Shown one piece after another: positions 49,587 to 59,603 of a stretch of 64,000 nucleotides of DNA. This DNA is from Chelatococcus asaccharovorans. GTDB taxonomy: Bacteria > Pseudomonadota > Alphaproteobacteria > Rhizobiales > Beijerinckiaceae. The stretch is from positions 372,001 through 436,000 of the forward strand of contig NZ_QJJK01000007.1 in the NCBI RefSeq assembly GCF_003201475.1, in the 5' to 3' direction. Under the pieces are notes generated by a model. That model worked only from the letters and a program-made list of their open reading frames with translations, ran no database searches and had not been told where the DNA came from. The translations under genes were made by a program, and so were the position numbers. Numbering within the stretch: position 1 is the stretch's first letter; each line of letters opens with the position of its first letter.

Positions 49587-52500
49587 AGCTCGGAATAGCC
49601 GGAGGCCTGACGCGCGCCTTCATCAATTCGCCGCTCACGCCGCTTTTCCTTCTCGCCGCCTTTGCGCTGGGCCTTGTCGCGCTCGTCACGCTGCCGCGTG
49701 AGGAGGAGCCGCAGATTTCGGTGCCCCTGGTCGACATCCGTGTCGAGGCCAACGGGCTGAAGGCGGAGGATGCGGTCAAGCTCGTCACGGAGCCGCTCGA
49801 GACGATCGTCAAGAGCATCGACGGTGTCGAACATGTCTATTCCCAGACGGAGGACGACGCCGCCGTCATCACGGTGCGCTTCCTTGTCGGCACGAACTCC
49901 GATGCGGCGATCCTGCGGGTGCATGAGAAGGTGCGCGCCAATATGGACCGCATCCCGGTCGGCATTCCCGAACCGCTGATCGTCGGCCGCGGCATCGACG
50001 ATGTGGCGATCGTCGTCGTGACGCTCACGCCGACGCCGGAAGCCGCCGCGCGTTGGACGGAAAATGGTCTCACCCGCCTGGCGCGCGAGCTGCAGGTGGA
50101 GGTGGCCAAGCTGCCGGATATCGGCCTCACCTATATTGTCGGCGAACAGCCCGAGACCATTCGCGTCGAACCGGACCCGGAGAAGCTCTCGCTCTACGGT
50201 GTCACGCTGCAGCAGCTCAGTTCCAAGATCGAAGGGGCCAACCGCTCCTTCCAGATCGGCCGGGTTCGCGAAGCGGGGCAACAGCGCACGCTCGTCGCCG
50301 GCCAGACCCTGCAGACGGCCTCCGAGATCGGCAATCTCTTCATCACGGCCCGCGACGGCCGGCCGGTCTATGTGCGCGATGTCGCCAAGGTGGTTCTCGC
50401 CACCCAGCCGAATGAGGCTATCGTCACCGCGGTGCGCAAGGCAGGCGAGGGTGCGGAGATCTCGCTCCAGCGCATGCCGGCGGTGTCGCTCGCCATCGCC
50501 AAACGGCCGGGGACCAATGCGGTCGCCATCGCGGACACCATTATCGATCGTCTGGACCAGGTGCGCGGACAGATCTTCCCCGCCGACGTCGCCATGACGG
50601 TCACGCGCAATTACGGCGAGAGCGCCAACGAGAAGGCGAACGAGCTGCTGTTCCACCTCGCGCTCGCGACGATTTCGATCATCGTGCTCGTCGCCGTGGC
50701 GATCGGCTGGCGGGAGGCTGTTGTCGTCGCCATCGTCATTCCGACGACGATCCTGCTCACGCTCTTCGCCGCGCGCGTCATGGGCTACACGCTCAACCGC
50801 GTCAGCCTGTTCGCGCTCATCTTCTCCATCGGCATCCTGGTCGACGACGCCATCGTCGTCATCGAGAACATCGCCCGCCACTGGGCCATGAAGGACGGCC
50901 GGCCAAGGATTGAAGCCGCGATCGACGCGGTGGCGGAGGTCGGGAACCCGACGATCGTGGCGACCTTGACCGTCATTGCCGCGCTCCTTCCCATGCTCTT
51001 CGTCTCGGGCATGATGGGCCCCTATATGAGCCCCATTCCGGCCAATGCCTCGGCTGCGATGCTGTTCTCCTTCTTCGTCGCCGTCGTGGTCACCCCCTGG
51101 CTCATGGTCAAGCTCGGCGGCAAGGCGGATGCGCCGCAGCATGGGCACGGCGCCGGCCAGGGTGGCTGGCTTGGACGCGCCTATGTCGCGGTCGCCAGGC
51201 CCATCCTCAGAAGCCGCGCACGGGCCTGGACCTTCCTTGGCGTCGTCGGCATCGCCACGCTCGCCTCGCTCGGCTTCATCTACACCCGGCATGTCACGGT
51301 GAAGCTCCTGCCGTTCGACAACAAGACCGAGCTTGAGGTGGTGGTCGACCTGCCGAAAGGGTCCTCGGTCGAGGACACCAACCGTTCGCTGCAGGCGATC
51401 GTCGCGCGTCTGGCGCCGATCCCGGAGGTCGTCTCCTTTGAGACTTATGCGGGGACCTCGGCGCCCTTCAACTTCAACGGCCTGGTGCGGCACTATTACC
51501 TGCGCTCCCAGCCGCAGCAGGGTGACGTGGCCGTCAATCTGACGCCGAAGGGTGAACGCAGCCGCCCGAGCCACGCCATCGCCCTCGACATCCGCGAACG
51601 CCTGCAGGGGCTCGACCTGCCATCAGGCACGGCGGTGAAGGTCGTGGAGCCGCCGCCGGGGCCGCCCGTGCTCGGCACGTTGCTCGCCGAGATCTACGGG
51701 CCGGATCCCGAAACCCGCCGGGCGGTCGCGGCGAAGGTGCGCCAGGCTTTCGAGAGCGTGCCCTTCATCGTCGACGTCGACGACAGCTATGGCCGGCCGG
51801 CCGAGCGGGTGCGCATTGCGATCGACCAGGACAATCTCGAATTTTACAAGGTCGAGCAGAGCGACGTCTATGACACCCTGCGCGCTTTGTACCGCGGGAC
51901 CACCGTCGGCTATTCGCATCGCGGCAGCGGTCGCCAGCCGATCCCGATCGTCGTCGCGCTGGCCAAGGGCGACGGCGTGGTGGGCGAGCGCGGCCTCACC
52001 GTGCCGGTGCCGGCGAACGCGCTGCCGGGCGACAAGAGCATCGTTGAACTCGGCGATGTCGTCACGGTGACCCGCGAGCCGGCCTCATATCCCATTTTCC
52101 GTCACAACGGTCGTGCCGCGGAGATGATCACCGGCGAACTCGCCGGTGCGTTCGAGGCGCCCGTCTACGGCATGATCGCGGTGTCGGAGGCCATCGACAA
52201 GGCGGACTGGGGCAATGTGCCGAAGCCTGCCATCGCGCTCCATGGCCAGCCCGACGACGAGGCCCGCCCGACCCTCCTCTGGGATGGGGAATGGGAGGTG
52301 ACATGGGTCACCTTCCGTGACATGGGCGCAGCCTTCGCCGTGGCGATCCTCGGCATCTACATCCTGGTGGTCGCCCAGTTCGGTTCGTTCAAGCTGCCGC
52401 TGGTCATCCTGACGCCGATCCCGCTGACCCTCATCGGCATCATGTTCGGCCACTGGCTGTTCGGCGCGCCCTTCTCGGCGACCTCGATGATCGGCTTCAT

Positions 52501-52849
52501 CGCGCTCGCCGGCATCATCGTGCGCAATTCGATTCTGCTGGTCGACTTCATCCGCCATGCGCGCTCGCCCGATCGGCCGCTGATCGACGTGCTGCTGGAG
52601 GCCGGCGCCATCCGCTTCAAACCGATCCTGCTGACGGCGCTCGCCGCCATGATCGGCGCGGCGGTGATCCTGACCGACCCGATCTTCCAGGGGCTCGCCA
52701 TCTCGCTCCTGTTCGGGCTCGCCTCCTCGACGGCGCTGACCGTGCTCGTCATCCCGGCGATCTATATTGCGTTGCGCGGCGGCACGAACCCGGAGAAGAA
52801 TCCAGGCGCCCACCGCGCGATAACGCCTTCGGAACCCAGGGCGATCTGA
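49583..52849 (+). CDS. RND-family efflux pump permease
   Basis: 1088-residue inner-membrane pump with the RND pattern: an N-terminal helix, a large periplasmic loop, helices 2-6, a second large loop and helices 8-12. The proton-relay acidic pair in helix 4 is G-I-L-V-D-D-A-I-V-V near residue 423. The region with D-I-R-V-E-A-N-G and P-R-E-E-E-P-Q at the start is that of the non-HAE AcrB-like group. Substrate is not predictable; the BigR/SqrR-type repressor points to sulfur compounds or related oxidants. Confidence 0.94.
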   Translation: MKLGIAGGLTRAFINSPLTPLFLLAAFALGLVALVTLPREEEPQISVPLVDIRVEANGLKAEDAVKLVTEPLETIVKSIDGVEHVYSQTEDDAAVITVRFLVGTNSDAAILRVHEKVRANMDRIPVGIPEPLIVGRGIDDVAIVVVTLTPTPEAAARWTENGLTRLARELQVEVAKLPDIGLTYIVGEQPETIRVEPDPEKLSLYGVTLQQLSSKIEGANRSFQIGRVREAGQQRTLVAGQTLQTASEIGNLFITARDGRPVYVRDVAKVVLATQPNEAIVTAVRKAGEGAEISLQRMPAVSLAIAKRPGTNAVAIADTIIDRLDQVRGQIFPADVAMTVTRNYGESANEKANELLFHLALATISIIVLVAVAIGWREAVVVAIVIPTTILLTLFAARVMGYTLNRVSLFALIFSIGILVDDAIVVIENIARHWAMKDGRPRIEAAIDAVAEVGNPTIVATLTVIAALLPMLFVSGMMGPYMSPIPANASAAMLFSFFVAVVVTPWLMVKLGGKADAPQHGHGAGQGGWLGRAYVAVARPILRSRARAWTFLGVVGIATLASLGFIYTRHVTVKLLPFDNKTELEVVVDLPKGSSVEDTNRSLQAIVARLAPIPEVVSFETYAGTSAPFNFNGLVRHYYLRSQPQQGDVAVNLTPKGERSRPSHAIALDIRERLQGLDLPSGTAVKVVEPPPGPPVLGTLLAEIYGPDPETRRAVAAKVRQAFESVPFIVDVDDSYGRPAERVRIAIDQDNLEFYKVEQSDVYDTLRALYRGTTVGYSHRGSGRQPIPIVVALAKGDGVVGERGLTVPVPANALPGDKSIVELGDVVTVTREPASYPIFRHNGRAAEMITGELAGAFEAPVYGMIAVSEAIDKADWGNVPKPAIALHGQPDDEARPTLLWDGEWEVTWVTFRDMGAAFAVAILGIYILVVAQFGSFKLPLVILTPIPLTLIGIMFGHWLFGAPFSATSMIGFIALAGIIVRNSILLVDFIRHARSPDRPLIDVLLEAGAIRFKPILLTALAAMIGAAVILTDPIFQGLAISLLFGLASSTALTVLVIPAIYIALRGGTNPEKNPGAHRAITPSEPRAI

Positions 52850-52880
52850 CGGAGCCCGCCGTCAGGCCCATGGCGGGGTT

Positions 52881-53402
52881 TCAAGGTCGATCGGAACGCT
52901 CGGACGCTTTGGGATCAGGGGAGATCGCCTCGGCCTCCCCGTTCTCCGCGATCGATTCCTCGAGCATGGCATCGGCTTCCGCCTGGAGCCGGTCGAGACA
53001 TTCGATCAGGAACGCGGCGGACCCCTCGGGGAGGCAGGCCAGCAGTCTTTCATGACGCCACTGCGCTACGGCAAGAACGGCGGCATGCATCTTGCGGCCT
53101 TCCGCGGTGAGTGTCAGGAGAATCCGGCGCCCGTCCCGGCTGTCAGGACTGCCTTTGATCAATCCCCGGCGGCGCAGGCTGTCTGCCGAGAGGCTGACCC
53201 ACCCCTTGTCGGTTGCCAGGTTGCGGCTCACCTCCCGCGCCGTCGTCGGTTCGCAGGAGGCGATGATCGACAGCACCCGCCACTCCGGCAGCGATATCCC
53301 GAACGCGTCGCGATAGCGGCGGCTGGCGTAGAGACCCAACGTATTCGACAGCCTGAGAAGGCGTGACGACAGGAAGTCGGTGACTGAGTCCGGCTTTTTC
53401 AT
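52881..53402 (-). CDS. MarR-family transcriptional regulator
   Basis: 173-residue winged-helix regulator: W-R-V-L-S-I-I-A-S-C-E-P-T-T-A-R-E-V-S-R-N-L-A-T-D-K-G-W-V-S near residue 42, the wing D-S-R-D-G-R-R-I-L-L-T-L-T near 95, and a final helix. MarR proteins regulate aromatic or organic-acid catabolism and are released by the ligand or its CoA ester. It lies 188 bp from and divergent to the seven-gene ABC/CoA operon and is its likely regulator. It is convergent with the RND gene (31-bp gap). Confidence 0.92.
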   Translation of the reverse strand: MKKPDSVTDFLSSRLLRLSNTLGLYASRRYRDAFGISLPEWRVLSIIASCEPTTAREVSRNLATDKGWVSLSADSLRRRGLIKGSPDSRDGRRILLTLTAEGRKMHAAVLAVAQWRHERLLACLPEGSAAFLIECLDRLQAEADAMLEESIAENGEAEAISPDPKASERSDRP

Positions 53403-53590
53403 GATCCGTTATTTACCAGTTGACGGTCCCATCGATCAAGCCATATGGTAGTGATCACAACCAATTTAATCCGGCCGTGGCCGTCTTCGAGCCCACCGGA
53501 TCAATCGTCGCCTGGCAGTTGCGGGTAAGGGTTCTGCCGGTCGGCAGGATGCCCGCGGGCAAGACCAGGCGCCATCAGGGAGGGGACATA

Positions 53591-54625
53591 ATGCTGAACC
53601 GGCGCATGGTGCTGTGGCGCGGATTGGCTGCGGGAGCGGCCTCGACTGCGCTCGGGCGATCGGCTTTTGCCGAACCCGGTTGGGAGGGCGTGGTCGCCAA
53701 GGCCAAGGCGGAGGGGCGGGCCATCTACTACTCAAGCGGGATCGCCAAGACGGAGGAGCCGCTCATGGCGCAGTTCGGCAAGACGGCCGGCTTCGCCGTC
53801 GAATATGCCCGGCCTGGCGGCGGCGAGATCGTGCTGCGCAAATACGAGCAGGAGATCAAGGGCGGTGCGGAATCCGCGGATGTCTGCGGATTGAGCGACT
53901 ACGCGCTGGGGATCTATGCCCGCGACAAGGGCTATGCAGCAACGCCCGACCTTCCCAATCTGGCCAAGCTCAGCAGCGCCTTCGCGATGACGGATCCGGG
54001 CATCTATCCGACCGGTGGCCTGACCATGCCGATCATCGTCAACAAGACGATGATTCCAGACGGTCAAGGTCCGACCAAATATACCGACCTGATCGACCCT
54101 AAATATAAGGGGAAGATCCTGTTCGGCGCGCCGGAGAACGCCGGAACGTCGACGCTGCTCATCAAGGGCCTGGTGGAACAACATGGCTGGGACTTCATCA
54201 AGGCGCTGCGCGCCAACGAAGTCAGCGAAATGCGGCTGCAGGCCGAGGCGATGCAGGCGGTCGCCCGCGGTGAGAAGCCGATCTGCGTGGTCGCCCAGGC
54301 CTGGGGCTTTCTCTACCAGCTGCAGGGCGCGCCGACGCGCATGATCTTCCCGGAGGACGGGACGGTGCTTGCCCGCTACTGCTTCTTCATCTCCAAGAAG
54401 GCGGCGCATCCCGCGGCCGGCGCGGTTCTCGCAAACCACCTGCTTTCGGCCGACTATCAGAAGGCGCTCGCCGAGGAGAACGGCTTCTACGGATCGAACA
54501 GCGATGCGCCGCCGCCTCCGGGCATGCCCGCGGTCTCGGCCCTGAAAATTTACTCGCCTAACCTTGTCGAACTCACGGCGCAACGCGGTGAGATCATCGA
54601 CACCTGGCGCAAGATCATGGGCTGA
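53591..54625 (+). CDS. Ferric/organic-anion-class ABC substrate-binding protein
   Basis: 344-residue AfuA/FbpA-like solute-binding protein. The signal M-L-N-R-R-M-V-L-W-R-G-L-A-A-G-A-A-S ends at F-A, possibly a Tat or Sec signal. The mature part has Y-Y-S-S-G-I, E-Y-A-R-P-G-G-G-E-I, G-G-L-T-M-P-I-I-V-N and D-P-K-Y-K-G-K-I as in the family. Tyr pairs that bind iron in FbpA are not clearly conserved, so an organic substrate (carboxylate, phosphonate or polyamine-like) is more plausible given the downstream CoA enzymes. GAGGGG precedes the start. Confidence 0.9.
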   Translation: MLNRRMVLWRGLAAGAASTALGRSAFAEPGWEGVVAKAKAEGRAIYYSSGIAKTEEPLMAQFGKTAGFAVEYARPGGGEIVLRKYEQEIKGGAESADVCGLSDYALGIYARDKGYAATPDLPNLAKLSSAFAMTDPGIYPTGGLTMPIIVNKTMIPDGQGPTKYTDLIDPKYKGKILFGAPENAGTSTLLIKGLVEQHGWDFIKALRANEVSEMRLQAEAMQAVARGEKPICVVAQAWGFLYQLQGAPTRMIFPEDGTVLARYCFFISKKAAHPAAGAVLANHLLSADYQKALAEENGFYGSNSDAPPPPGMPAVSALKIYSPNLVELTAQRGEIIDTWRKIMG

Positions 54626-54627
54626 CC

Positions 54628-55686
54628 GTGTCGCGAGTGGAAGTCATCAATCTTGTGAAGCGCTTCGGCGCCATGCGGGCCGTCGACGACGTGTCGTTCG
54701 ACGTGCCCGAGGGCGGCATCACCACGATGCTCGGACCGTCCGGCTGCGGCAAGACCACCATCCTGCGCTGTATCGCCGGGCTGGAGACGGCAACGTCGGG
54801 CGACATCGTCATCGGCTCCCGTGCCGTCTTCAGCGGCGGACAGGACGTCGTCCCGGTCGAGGCGCGCAATCTCGGCATGGTGTTCCAGTCCTATGCGATC
54901 TGGCCCCATATGACGATCGCCCAGAACGTGGCCTATGGGCTCAAGGTTCGCGGTTACCCGCGTGAGGACATCGCGCGGCGCGTGCGTGCCGCCCTCGATC
55001 TGGTCCGACTGCCGGGCTATGCGGAGCGCTTTCCCGGCCAGTTGTCGGGCGGGCAGATGCAACGCGTGGTCCTGGCACGCGCCATCGCCTACGATCCGGA
55101 GCTTCTGCTGCTCGACGAGCCGCTCGCCAATCTCGACGCCCATTTGCGCGAGGAGATGCGACAGGAGCTCAAGCGCATTCAGCGCGAGACCGGCATGACG
55201 ATGGTGGCGGTCACGCACGACCAGTCGGAAGCCTTGGCGCTGTCCGACCAGATCATGGTCATGTCGTCCGGGCGCATCCTGCAGAGAGGCCGGCCGGAGG
55301 AGATCTTCCGCCATCCGCGGACGGCCGAGGTCGCGCGCTTCCTGGGTGCGACCAACGTGCTCTCGGCGCATCGCGTCGATGGCTGTCTTGTTGTCGCGGG
55401 TGTCGGGGCGGTGCCCGACGAGGCGCAGGGCACGGCGGCCGACCGTGCCGCGATTCTCTTTCGGCCGTCCGACATTGTCCTGCGGCCGGGGGACGCGGAG
55501 GGCGGCTGGCCGGGGCGGATCGTCTTCGCTCAGTTCCTCGGCCGCGAGGTGCAATATCTCATCCGTTGCGGCGACACGGAGCTCACGGCCGAGGTGTCCG
55601 GCCGTGGTGGCGTCCTCGAGGAAGGGGCGACCGTGTCGGTCACTGTCGCGCCGGGGGCCTTGCTTGTCTATCCGGAGGCCGCCTGA
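54628..55686 (+). CDS. ABC transporter ATP-binding protein (FbpC/PotA class)
   Basis: 352-residue ATPase with a GTG start 2 bp after the binding-protein stop. It has Walker A G-P-S-G-C-G-K-T-T near residue 36, the Q-loop F-Q-S-Y-A-I-W-P-H-M, signature L-S-G-G-Q-M-Q-R, Walker B L-L-L-D-E-P-L-A-N-L-D and the H-loop V-T-H-D-Q. A TOBE domain follows. It powers the permease encoded next, overlapping it (TGATG). Confidence 0.93.
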   Translation: MSRVEVINLVKRFGAMRAVDDVSFDVPEGGITTMLGPSGCGKTTILRCIAGLETATSGDIVIGSRAVFSGGQDVVPVEARNLGMVFQSYAIWPHMTIAQNVAYGLKVRGYPREDIARRVRAALDLVRLPGYAERFPGQLSGGQMQRVVLARAIAYDPELLLLDEPLANLDAHLREEMRQELKRIQRETGMTMVAVTHDQSEALALSDQIMVMSSGRILQRGRPEEIFRHPRTAEVARFLGATNVLSAHRVDGCLVVAGVGAVPDEAQGTAADRAAILFRPSDIVLRPGDAEGGWPGRIVFAQFLGREVQYLIRCGDTELTAEVSGRGGVLEEGATVSVTVAPGALLVYPEAA

Positions 55687-57407
55687 TGTCCGTGGCACAG
55701 CCGGCTTTGACGGTCGCGCCCCCCGTGCGGCTCAAGCCGCAACGCAGCGTCGGTCTCATCATCGTTTACGCCTTGACCGCCGCGGCCCTTCTCCTGCTGA
55801 CGGTCTATCCGATGGTCTGGCTGCTGATCGGCAGCCTGAGCGACAGGGACGGCGGCTACAGCGTCGCGAACTACATCGAGCTTCACGACAAATTCGGGGC
55901 GGGCGGCGTCCTCATCAACTCGTGGGTGTTCGCCTTCGGTGCCGCCGCCGCCGCCACGATAACCGGCGTTCTGCTCGCCGTGCTGGTCGCGCGCACCGAT
56001 GTGCCGCTCAAGAAGCTCGCGCGCTTTTCGGCCATTCTCGCCTTCGTCTCGCCGCCGTGGCTCACCGCGATGGCCTATGTCTATATCGCCAGCCCCAACG
56101 CGGGGCTGGTCAATCAGCTCTTCGACCAGATCGTGGGTATCAAGCCGTTCGATATCCAGTCGATGTCGGGCATGATCTTCGTGACCGCGCTCTTCCTCTA
56201 TTCCTTCGTGTTTCTCACCGTCGAGGCCGCCCTGTCCTCCGTGGACGGCAGCTTCGAGGAGGCCGCGCGGGTCGCGGGCGCGCGCCCGCTCCGGGTCATC
56301 CGCACGGTGACGTTGCCGCTGGTCACGCCGGCGATCGTCTCGGCGACGGCCTTCTCGATCATCATTGCCTGGGGGCTCTTCGCGGTTCCCGCCATCCTCG
56401 GCATGCCGGCGCGGATCTATGTCTTTTCCACGCAGCTCTACCTTTTCCTCAGCTCCTTTCCGCCGCGGCTGGAACTCGCCGCCGCGATGGGGGTGACCTT
56501 CGTCGCCACCGCCCTGGTGGTGGGCATGCTGGTGTGGGTCGTGCAGCGTCGCCGGCAGTCCAACAGCTTCGCCGTGGTGATCGGCAAGGGCGCGCGTGCG
56601 GCCGCCGTTCCCCTGCGGCGCTGGCGTCCGGTCGCGGCGCTTTTCATCGTGCTCTTGTCGCTGCTCTCGGTGATCGGCCCCTATCTCGTCGTGCTGTGGA
56701 TGTCGCTCAACACGCGCTGGTTCGGCAATGCGAGCCTGGCGGGGCTGTCCCTCGCCAACTTCGACTATGTGGTCCGGCAGTATTTCGCGTTCTGGCAGAT
56801 CAGCGGCAACACACTCCGGATCGCCGCGATGGAGGTGGTCATCGTTCTCCTCGTCGCCACGGCCGTGAGCTATTTCACGCGCCGGACGAAGCTGCGCGGG
56901 CGCTTCCTCCTGCAGGGGGCGGCGATGTACACGCTGCTGGTCCCGTCCGTGGCCTTCCTCACGGCGGTCATGTGGGCCTGGATCGGCGCGCCGATCGCCC
57001 TCTACGGCGGGCTGACCCTCATCGCGATGACCCAGGCGGCGCGATCCCTGCCCATCGCCACCCGCAATATCGGCGACGGTTTCGGGCAGATCGACCGCTC
57101 CCTGGAAGAGGCGGCGCGCATATGCGGGGCCGGCAGGCTTCGCACGCTGGCGACGGTGACGCTGCCGCTGCTGCGGCCGGTTCTGCTGGCGGCCTTCACG
57201 GTGGTTTTCCTGTCGGCGCTGCGCGACCTCAATACGCCGCTTTTCCTGGGCGGCGGTTCGACGAAATCGATGACACTGTCGGTGCTCATCTTCCAGTTCT
57301 GGTCGGAGACGCGGATCGGCGAGGCGGCTGCCCTGACCATCATCCTCCTGTCGGTCACGCTCGCCATCTTCCTGCCGCTCTCGCGGACCTTCTCCCGCGG
57401 TTATTGA
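55686..57407 (+). CDS. ABC transporter permease, fused double permease (FbpB class)
   Basis: 573-residue inner-membrane protein with two concatenated permease halves of about six helices each (first half about 20-280, second about 315-570). Each half has an EAA loop: E-E-A-A-R-V-A-G-A-R-P-L-R-V-I near residue 195 and E-E-A-A-R-I-C-G-A-G-R-L-R-T-L near 480. Such fusions are typical of the ferric/AEP class. The ATG at 55686 overlaps the ATPase stop. Confidence 0.93.
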   Translation: MSVAQPALTVAPPVRLKPQRSVGLIIVYALTAAALLLLTVYPMVWLLIGSLSDRDGGYSVANYIELHDKFGAGGVLINSWVFAFGAAAAATITGVLLAVLVARTDVPLKKLARFSAILAFVSPPWLTAMAYVYIASPNAGLVNQLFDQIVGIKPFDIQSMSGMIFVTALFLYSFVFLTVEAALSSVDGSFEEAARVAGARPLRVIRTVTLPLVTPAIVSATAFSIIIAWGLFAVPAILGMPARIYVFSTQLYLFLSSFPPRLELAAAMGVTFVATALVVGMLVWVVQRRRQSNSFAVVIGKGARAAAVPLRRWRPVAALFIVLLSLLSVIGPYLVVLWMSLNTRWFGNASLAGLSLANFDYVVRQYFAFWQISGNTLRIAAMEVVIVLLVATAVSYFTRRTKLRGRFLLQGAAMYTLLVPSVAFLTAVMWAWIGAPIALYGGLTLIAMTQAARSLPIATRNIGDGFGQIDRSLEEAARICGAGRLRTLATVTLPLLRPVLLAAFTVVFLSALRDLNTPLFLGGGSTKSMTLSVLIFQFWSETRIGEAAALTIILLSVTLAIFLPLSRTFSRGY

Positions 57408-57416
57408 GGACAAGCG

Positions 57417-58556
57417 ATGCAGCCGCTCGAAGGCTTCCGGGTGCTCGATCTGACGCATGTGCTGGCGGGGCCTTGCGCGACGCATCATTTGCGCTGCCTC
57501 GGCGCCGAGGTGATCAAGGTCGAGAGGCCGGGAAGCGGGGATCCCATGCGCGCGTTGGCGCTCCAGCCGGAGCTCGGGGGCTTGCCGCCGGGCTTTCGGA
57601 CGCTCAACGCCGGCAAGAAATCCGTCGTGATCGACCTGGCGACCGCCGAGGGCCGCGCGGCCATTCTGCGCCTCGCCGAAAGCGCCGACATCTTCGTCGA
57701 GAACTTTCGTCCGGGCGTCGCGAAGCGGCTCGGCCTCGGCGCCGACGACATGCGTTCGGTGCGGCCCGACGTCATCTACTGTTCGATCTCCGGGTGGGGG
57801 CAGTCCGGCGCCTACAGCGCGAGGGGGGCCTACGACCACGTCATCCAGGCGGCGACCGGAATGATGGCGCTGCAGGGCAACAGCAGCGATCGGGCGCCGG
57901 TGAAGGTCGGCTTTCCCGTGGTCGACATCGCCACGGGAATGGCCGCCGCCGAGGCGATCCTGGCTGCGGTCATCCGGCGCCTGCGTGGCGACAAGGGGCC
58001 CATCACGATCGATGTTTCGATGGTCGATTCCGCCCTGTCGCTCATGTCCGGCCCGGCATCCGCGACGCTCGCCACGGGGAGGGCGCCGGAGAAGGTCGGC
58101 AACCGCGGCTTCGTCGGCAGCCCGGGGGCTGAAACCTTCGCGACATCCGACGGGCATCTCTCCGTGGCGGCGAATACCAAAGGCCAGTTCGCGACGCTCT
58201 GCCGCCTGCTCGGCAGGCCGGAACTGGCCGAGCCGCCCTATCTGCCGGGCAATCTGGCGGGCGAGGCCTTCCTGGCCAACCTGGCAACGGACGAACTGCG
58301 CGAGGCGCTCGGCGCCGCCTTCGCACAGGCCCGGGCGAGCGAGCTCGAGGTGGCGCTGAACGCGGCGGGTGTGCCGGCCGCGCGCGTCCGCGATCTCGGC
58401 GAATATCTCGCCGAGCTCTATCCGGCGACGCCGGGCATCGGCCTTGTCGGCGAACCGGTTGCGTTGGCGCCGCCGTTCCGCTGGGAGCAGGACGCGCCGC
58501 TCGATGTGCCGCCCGCCCCGCGCCTCGGCGCCGATACGGCCATGGTCGTGGATTGA
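57417..58556 (+). CDS. CaiB/BaiF-family CoA transferase
   Basis: 379-residue family III CoA transferase. It starts L-E-G-F-R-V-L-D-L-T-H-V-L-A-G-P, with C-L-G-A-E-V-I-K-V-E-R-P-G near residue 28, E-N-F-R-P-G near 96 and the catalytic aspartate Asp170 in F-P-V-V-D-I-A-T-G. It transfers CoA from a donor such as succinyl-CoA to a carboxylate. Placed directly behind the ABC permease (9-bp gap), it probably activates the imported acid. Confidence 0.93.
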   Translation: MQPLEGFRVLDLTHVLAGPCATHHLRCLGAEVIKVERPGSGDPMRALALQPELGGLPPGFRTLNAGKKSVVIDLATAEGRAAILRLAESADIFVENFRPGVAKRLGLGADDMRSVRPDVIYCSISGWGQSGAYSARGAYDHVIQAATGMMALQGNSSDRAPVKVGFPVVDIATGMAAAEAILAAVIRRLRGDKGPITIDVSMVDSALSLMSGPASATLATGRAPEKVGNRGFVGSPGAETFATSDGHLSVAANTKGQFATLCRLLGRPELAEPPYLPGNLAGEAFLANLATDELREALGAAFAQARASELEVALNAAGVPAARVRDLGEYLAELYPATPGIGLVGEPVALAPPFRWEQDAPLDVPPAPRLGADTAMVVD

Positions 58557-58708
58557 ACAGCCGAAACGTCCTGCCTGCGTATTCCACCGGCAGCTCAGGG
58601 CACTCCTCAGTCCTGGGCGCCAACCAGTCCAGGCACACATGTCATCGCGTCGCGAGATGAAGCATTCAGCGCGCTCGCGCCACGCTCAAGGGATAAGGAC
58701 ATAATTAA

Positions 58709-59602
58709 ATGATCGATCTGACGGGAAGAGTGGCGATCGTCACGGGTGCGGGCAGCGGCCTTGGGCGAGACCATGCGCTGCTTCTGGCCGGCCGGGGTGC
58801 CAAGGTTGTCGTGAACGATCTGTCGCATGCGGCCGCGCAGGCGGTCGCCGAGGAGATCGTCTCCGCCGGTGGCGAGGCGCTTCCCGTCGCGGCCTCTGTC
58901 GCCGACGCCGAGGCCGTATCGGCGATGGTCCGGGAGACGATTGAACGGTGGGCCAAGGTCGACATTCTCGTCAACAATGCCGGCATCCTGCGCGACAAGA
59001 CCTTTGCAAAGATGGACCTGGACGATTTCAGGCTGGTCGTCGACGTCCATCTGATGGGGGCGGTTCATTGCACCAAGGCGGTGTGGAACCACATGCGCGA
59101 GCGCAGCTACGGCCGCATCGTCATGACCACGTCGTCCTCGGGCCTCTACGGCAATTTCGGCCAGTCCAACTACGGCGCGGCCAAGATGGCGCTCGTCGGA
59201 TTGATGCAGACGCTGGCGCTGGAAGGCGCACGCCATGACATCCGGGTCAATTGCATCGCGCCCACCGCCGCCACGCAGATGCTCGACGGCATTCTCCCCC
59301 AGGCGGAACTCGATCTGCTGCGGCCCGGTTGCGTCAGCCCCGGCATCCTGGCCCTGGTGCGGGAGGATGCGCCGACCAGGACGATCCTGTGTGCAGGCGC
59401 GGGCTCGTTCGAGACCGCCCATATCACGCTCACGCGCGGTGCGTTCCTTGGACGCGGTCCCGACGTGGCCGACGCGCTCGTCGCGCGCTGGCCGGAGATC
59501 ATCGACCGCAGCGGTGATTATGTGCCCGAGGCCGGAGAGCGGCAGGGGCGCCTCGAACTTGAGAATGCGGGTTACGTCCGCGCCGCCGGCCGGGAGCAAT
59601 GA
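58709..59602 (+). CDS. SDR-family oxidoreductase (MFE-2/3-hydroxyacyl-CoA dehydrogenase-like)
   Basis: 297-residue short-chain dehydrogenase. It has T-G-A-G-S-G-L-G at residues 11-18, N-N-A-G-I near 90, catalytic Ser in T-S-S-S-G-L-Y-G near 142, and Y-G-A-A-K near 155. The [13 protein letters not shown] motif is that of the (3R)-hydroxyacyl-CoA dehydrogenase domain of peroxisomal MFE-2. It would oxidise a hydroxyacyl-CoA intermediate. It follows a 152-bp gap after the CoA transferase and is probably on the same transcript. Confidence 0.92.
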   Translation: MIDLTGRVAIVTGAGSGLGRDHALLLAGRGAKVVVNDLSHAAAQAVAEEIVSAGGEALPVAASVADAEAVSAMVRETIERWAKVDILVNNAGILRDKTFAKMDLDDFRLVVDVHLMGAVHCTKAVWNHMRERSYGRIVMTTSSSGLYGNFGQSNYGAAKMALVGLMQTLALEGARHDIRVNCIAPTAATQMLDGILPQAELDLLRPGCVSPGILALVREDAPTRTILCAGAGSFETAHITLTRGAFLGRGPDVADALVARWPEIIDRSGDYVPEAGERQGRLELENAGYVRAAGREQ

Positions 59603-59603
59603 C

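Noticed and set aside
55346-58132. A 928-codon plus-strand frame
   Set aside because: Shifted frame of the ATPase/permease/CoA-transferase genes, without motifs.
55668-58640. A 990-codon open frame on the minus strand
   Set aside because: Antisense to the fused permease and CoA transferase. No domain motif, and strongly Arg/His/Asp-biased composition.
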